NCBI GenBank assembly: GCA_021157485.1
Contig: JAGGWO010000090.1
Location: 1-6,327, forward strand
Direction: 5' to 3'
From: Sulfurimonas sp.
Lineage (GTDB): Bacteria > Campylobacterota > Campylobacteria > Campylobacterales > Sulfurimonadaceae
Length of the DNA: 6,327 nucleotides
Numbering within the stretch: the first letter of the stretch is position 1; the number at the start of each line of letters is the position of its first letter. A program made the translations under genes and the position numbers. Shown piece by piece: positions 5,971-6,327 of the stretch. A model generated the notes under the pieces. It ran no database searches, was not told the origin of the DNA, and saw nothing but the letters and a program-made list of their open reading frames with translations.

Positions 5971-6327
5971 ATGAAGGTATTAAAAAATTTTAAACCAAAT
6001 ATTTTAGTTATTGGTGATTTGATGATTGATCATTACCTTTGGGGTAGTTGTGAACGTATCTCTCCTGAAGCGCCTGTACAGGTTGTAGATATATCTAAAG
6101 AGACAACAGTTCTGGGTGGTGCTGGAAATGTTGTTAATAATCTAAATGCTCTTGGTGCGACAGTCAGTGTAAGCAGTGTTATTGGTGATGATAGCAATGG
6201 TGAAGAACTTGTGAGCATGTTAAAGAGTATAGATGTAGATACAAAAAATATAGTAATTCAAAATGGAAGAAAAACATCTAAAAAAAGTCGTGTAATCGCA
6301 GTTTCTCAACAGATACTGAGATATGAT
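5971..6327 (+). CDS. hldE: D-glycero-beta-D-manno-heptose 7-phosphate kinase, N-terminal part (3' end outside the window)
   Basis: The frame is open from an ATG abutting the hldD stop codon to the window end, giving 119 residues. They form the start of the PfkB/ribokinase-family kinase domain. Visible are ILVIGDLMIDHY (11-22, with substrate-side Asp16 and Asp20), ERISPEAPVQVV (28-39, highly typical of HldE), and the GGAGN glycine motif at 49-53. KTSKKSRVIAVSQQILRYD at 101-119 corresponds to the TK-R-I---QQ-LR-D segment of known HldE proteins. The kinase phosphorylates heptose 7-phosphate at C1. In most Campylobacterota the protein is bifunctional with a C-terminal adenylyltransferase that makes ADP-heptose, but that part is not visible. 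No strong Shine-Dalgarno is seen (A/G-rich GAAGAAGAAG upstream), so coupling to hldD translation is likely. Confidence 0.93.
   Translation, partial: MKVLKNFKPNILVIGDLMIDHYLWGSCERISPEAPVQVVDISKETTVLGGAGNVVNNLNALGATVSVSSVIGDDSNGEELVSMLKSIDVDTKNIVIQNGRKTSKKSRVIAVSQQILRYD

Noticed and set aside
6033..6218. Minus-strand open frame inside hldE
   Set aside because: It is antisense to the conserved kinase N-terminus, with a low-complexity Ser/Thr/Leu product; a shadow.

Overview
The window reads as an AT-rich Campylobacterota (epsilonproteobacterial) chromosome, probably from the Sulfurimonas/Sulfurovum side of the group. This rests on the 5S rRNA sequence, the style of the proteins, and a gene neighbourhood I recall from Campylobacter jejuni, where heptose genes lie beside a periplasmic cytochrome c, ccoS and ccoI. 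Genus assignment is inference only.

Layout. Bases 1-107 are the 3' part of a 5S rRNA gene, the end of an rRNA operon. Bases 108-233 form a long imperfect palindrome of unknown role. A tightly packed plus-strand operon follows: gmhA, gmhB, a stand-alone asparaginase-like N-terminal domain, ccoI (copper P-type ATPase) and ccoS. The junctions are 6 nt, 0 nt, an overlap, and 2 nt. A hairpin at 4535-4553 separates ccoS from a convergent small periplasmic cytochrome c gene on the minus strand. A 113-nt divergent intergenic region then leads into hldD and the first 119 codons of hldE, which runs off the end of the window.

How the genes work together. GmhA, HldE, GmhB and HldD are the four enzymes that turn sedoheptulose 7-phosphate into ADP-L-glycero-D-manno-heptose, the donor for the inner core of LPS or LOS. 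All four are present here, split over two transcription units. CcoI and CcoS are maturation factors for cbb3-type cytochrome c oxidase: copper supply and cofactor insertion or assembly. The small cytochrome c could be an electron carrier in the same respiratory chain. The window therefore couples envelope sugar synthesis with micro-oxic respiration genes.

I see no phage, CRISPR, toxin or defence system. Most of the window is recognisable core metabolism. The least explained items are the 126-bp palindrome with a fourfold internal motif behind the 5S gene, and the half-length asparaginase-like protein inside the operon.
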